A stretch of DNA of 64,000 bases from UBA2386 sp046306335 (GTDB lineage Bacteria > Planctomycetota > UBA1135 > UBA2386): positions 1 to 64,000 of the forward strand of contig JBKDXM010000033.1 of assembly GCA_046306335.1 (NCBI GenBank), written 5' to 3'. Positions 61,762 to 64,000 of this stretch are shown in pieces; positions within the stretch are counted from its first letter, which is position 1, and each line of letters starts with the position of its first letter. Below the pieces are notes generated by a model. The model was not told where the DNA came from. It saw only the letters and a list, made by a program, of their open reading frames with translations, and did no database searches. The position numbers were made by a program, and so were the translations under genes.

Positions 61762-63401
61762 ACCTCCTGCTCGCCGACGTGCGCGCGCTCGCCGGATTGC
61801 CGCGGACCGCGGCCGGCCGGCGCGTGCTCGCCGCGAGCGGCGGCGGGCTGCTGCTGCTGGGCCTCCTGTCCTGGTGGTTCGCCAACGCGCTGCTGGACCA
61901 GCCCGGCCTCGTCGTCGCGCTGCACGACGCCAGCGATGGACGATCGCAGGCGGCGTTGTTCGGGCACGCGCTCACCGCCTGCCCGATGGTCGCCGCGTGG
62001 CTCGGCCTCGCGCTCGCGCAGCGCACGCTCTTCGAGGCGCCCGAGCTGCCGCTGTGGCGGCTCGCGCCGCTGCCGCCGTGGCGACCGGCGCTGCAGGCGC
62101 TGCTGCGCGCCGGCTTCACCGCGACGCTGTGGGCGCTCGCGATCGCCGGGCCGGGCATCGTCGCCGTGCTGCGGCGCGGGCCGGCGCCGGCATGGGCCTA
62201 CGCGCTGACGCCGTTGGCGGTGGTCGCCGCCACCCTGCCGACGCTGGCGGCGTCGCTGGCGGCGCAGTTGTTGATCGTGCGCTATCTCGCCGGCCGCTGG
62301 CTGCGCCTGCTGCTCGTGCTGTTCGCGGCCGCCGGCTCGATCGGCTTCTCGACGTGGCTGATGCTGGCCCTGTTCGGCAAGCCCCAGGACCACGCGCGCG
62401 ACGTCCTCGCCTTGGCGGCCGCGGACCGGCCGCCGCCGTGGAGCGCGGGACCGGCGGCGGACCTGCTGGCGGCGGCGGCAGGCGGCCGGCTCGACCTGCG
62501 CGCCCTGCGCGACGTCGCGCTGTGGCTGCTGGCGACGGTCGTCGGCTTCCGGCTCGTAGGCCGGGCGCATCCGGCCGCGTGCGAACGCCACCTCGCCGCC
62601 GAACCGCCGGCGTGGCGCCGGCGCGGCGGTCGCTGGCCGGCCGGTCTCGCCGCCAACGTGTTGCGCAATGAGTTCGCGCAGGTGGCGCAGCAGCCGGGCG
62701 CGCTGGTCGGCTTCCTCGTGTTCGCCGTGCTGGTCTTCGCCATGTGCCAGCGCCGCGTGCTCGTCGCCGGCGTGCTGGCCTCGCCGTCGCTGCCTGCCGA
62801 CGTCGCCTGCTTCGCGGCCTTGCTGGCGTGGTGGTTCCTCGCCGTGCTGCTGGTGCTCTACGCGCACATGGGGCGCATCGCCCAGTGGGATGGACCGCAA
62901 TGGACGCTGTGGCAGTGCGCGCCGGCGGCGCCGGGCGCGATCCTGCGCGGCAAGATGCTGGCGGTGATGGCGCTGCTCGGCTGGCCGCTGCTGCTGGTCG
63001 CCGCCGCCGGCGTCGCCGTGCTCGACGCGCGCGCCGACGTCGTGCTCGCGTACGCCGTGACCGCGCTCGGCGGCTCGGGCATGGCGCTCGGCGTGCTGAC
63101 GATCGTCGGCACCGTGCCGGCGCTCGTCCGGCACGACGGCGACGGCGGTTCGCTGCAGGGCGGCAAGGGCCTCGTCGCCGCGCTGCTGCTCGTCGTCGGC
63201 ATGCAGGTCGCGGCGCTGCCGGCGCTGTACGCATGGCACCTGCTCGGCGAACACGTCGCGGTGCACGGGCTCACCACCGCCGAAGCATGGCGTCTCGCGC
63301 CGCCGGTCGTCGCCACGGCGATCGCCTACGGCGCCGTGTGGCTCGTGGTCGGATGGATCGTCGGCAGCTGGAACTTCACCCGGCTGCTGCGGCCGCGCTG
63401 A
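61758..63401 (+). CDS. ABC transporter permease partner
   Basis: The 547-residue product has about 12 membrane helices, for example LLLLGLLSWWFANALL, ALWLLATVVGFRLVG, GALVGFLVFAVLVFAMC and FAALLAWWFLAVLLVLYAHM. There is a large intracellular loop in the middle. It lacks a substrate-binding domain and shows weak similarity to ABC-2 or NatB-like exporters; I do not recognise the exact family. Its position, overlapping the ATPase, makes it the membrane partner of that ATPase. It may export a lipid, ion or small molecule. Confidence 0.85.
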
Positions 63402-63505
63402 CCGCGCCGATCCGTCGTTCGCTCGCGCATCGCAACGGCGACGCGGACCGGCTACGAAGCCGGCGGACGACACTGCGCATGCCCACCTACCCAACCGATC
63501 GGGCC

Positions 63506-64000
63506 ATGACGCCGACGCGCGTGGCGCGCGGCGCGGCAGCCGCCTTCGCCTGCCTGATTGCGATTGCGTGCGCCGGCCCCGCGCCAGCCACGTCCCGCGC
63601 CCGGATCGGACTCGATCGCACGCCCGGCGCGGAGTTCGTCAGCGCCCGCGTGCACCATGGCGTGCCCATCCTGCAGAAGTCGTTCTTCTGGGACGGCAAC
63701 GGCGAAGTCGACAACAGCGGCATCGGCCTGCACTGGGGCCACTTCGTCGACGAACGACTCGCCTTGGGCCTCGGCTCGAACGTGGCGAACTGGTGGACGG
63801 GCGGTCGCGACGTGCAGAGCGTCGAGCTCGAGGGCCTGATCCGGGTCTATCCCGAGCCCGACTGGCCGCTGTTCGTCAGCGGCACGGGCGGCTACCAGTT
63901 GGCCAACGACCAAATCCCGCCGGGCGGCACGGTGTGGAACTTCACCTTCAGCTTCGGCGCCGGCGTCGAGATCCCGGTGGCCACGGGCACGAGCGCGTTG
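63506..64000 (+). CDS. Outer-membrane beta-barrel lipoprotein, PagL-like (partial, runs off the right edge)
   Basis: From ATG 63506 (ATG 63479 in frame upstream) a signal peptide ends in a lipobox-like IAIACAG, so it may be a lipoprotein. The visible 165 codons have alternating hydrophobic and polar residues of a beta-barrel: HGVPILQKSFFWDG, GIGLHWGHFVDERLALGLGS, VELEGLIRVYPEPDWPLFVS and GTVWNFTFSFGAGVEIPVA. The pattern recalls acyloxyacyl hydrolases (PagL) or OmpA-like barrels. The catalytic H-S pair expected in PagL would lie beyond the edge, so the family is tentative. It follows the ABC exporter genes by 105 bp. Confidence 0.6.
   Translation, partial: MTPTRVARGAAAAFACLIAIACAGPAPATSRARIGLDRTPGAEFVSARVHHGVPILQKSFFWDGNGEVDNSGIGLHWGHFVDERLALGLGSNVANWWTGGRDVQSVELEGLIRVYPEPDWPLFVSGTGGYQLANDQIPPGGTVWNFTFSFGAGVEIPVATGTSAL

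Overview
The window is very GC-rich bacterial DNA with little intergenic space. It most resembles a planctomycete (Planctomycetota). The best evidence is the left-edge gene: a signal peptide, a CxxCH haem motif and the DUF1549 landmarks typical of planctomycete PSCyt1 cytochromes. Supporting signs are large exported repeat proteins, an archaeal-type methionine aminopeptidase and an NTP/NDP-exchange-type transporter. No rRNA, tRNA or CRISPR array was found. All assignments come from reading motifs; no database was searched.

Layout. 1-7.7 kb: exported proteins (PSCyt1 cytochrome, PHB-depolymerase-like esterase, a roughly 14-repeat propeller protein and a second propeller-like protein). 7.8-13.4 kb: a TPR protein, a DUF4344-type metallopeptidase and an OmpR/kinase two-component pair. 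13.5-19 kb: a sugar-acid type pair (epimerase plus lactonase-like amidohydrolase), a hybrid kinase with a damaged ATP site, and a ribose-type ABC binding protein plus permease with no ATPase. 19.2-22.7 kb: boxC, boxB and a thioredoxin-fold [2Fe-2S] ferredoxin, the core of aerobic benzoyl-CoA breakdown. 22.7-27.7 kb: two secreted peptidases and a TlpA-like thioredoxin whose first active-site Cys codon is an in-frame TGA followed by a SECIS-like hairpin, so a likely selenoprotein. 27.8-31.2 kb: a K+ channel, a NuoF homologue and an rRNA methyltransferase. 31.2-38.6 kb: transporters, a YceI protein and a REP-associated tyrosine transposase (RAYT) flanked by inverted and direct repeats. 38.7-43.9 kb: a 1181-residue protein with a voltage-sensor-like segment, then an ECF sigma factor with a membrane partner. 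44.1-52.3 kb: HD phosphohydrolase, WbsX-like protein, RidA, PAS-GGDEF cyclase, DinB, an isolated Clp N-domain protein, a thioesterase and duplicated lipoproteins. 52.3-56.7 kb: the threonine-degradation pair tdh-kbl followed by map and a glycosyltransferase. 56.7-64 kb: an Arg/Gly-rich secreted protein, Leu/Glu-type dehydrogenase, ChaN-PDZ lipoprotein, exonuclease III, an ABC exporter pair and a truncated lipoprotein.

Two window-wide patterns stand out. Many genes carry a TANNNT-like -10 hexamer only 6-12 nt before the start codon (often GTG), as expected for leaderless or nearly leaderless transcripts. Three unrelated exported proteins also end in a similar, roughly 110-residue beta-rich module.
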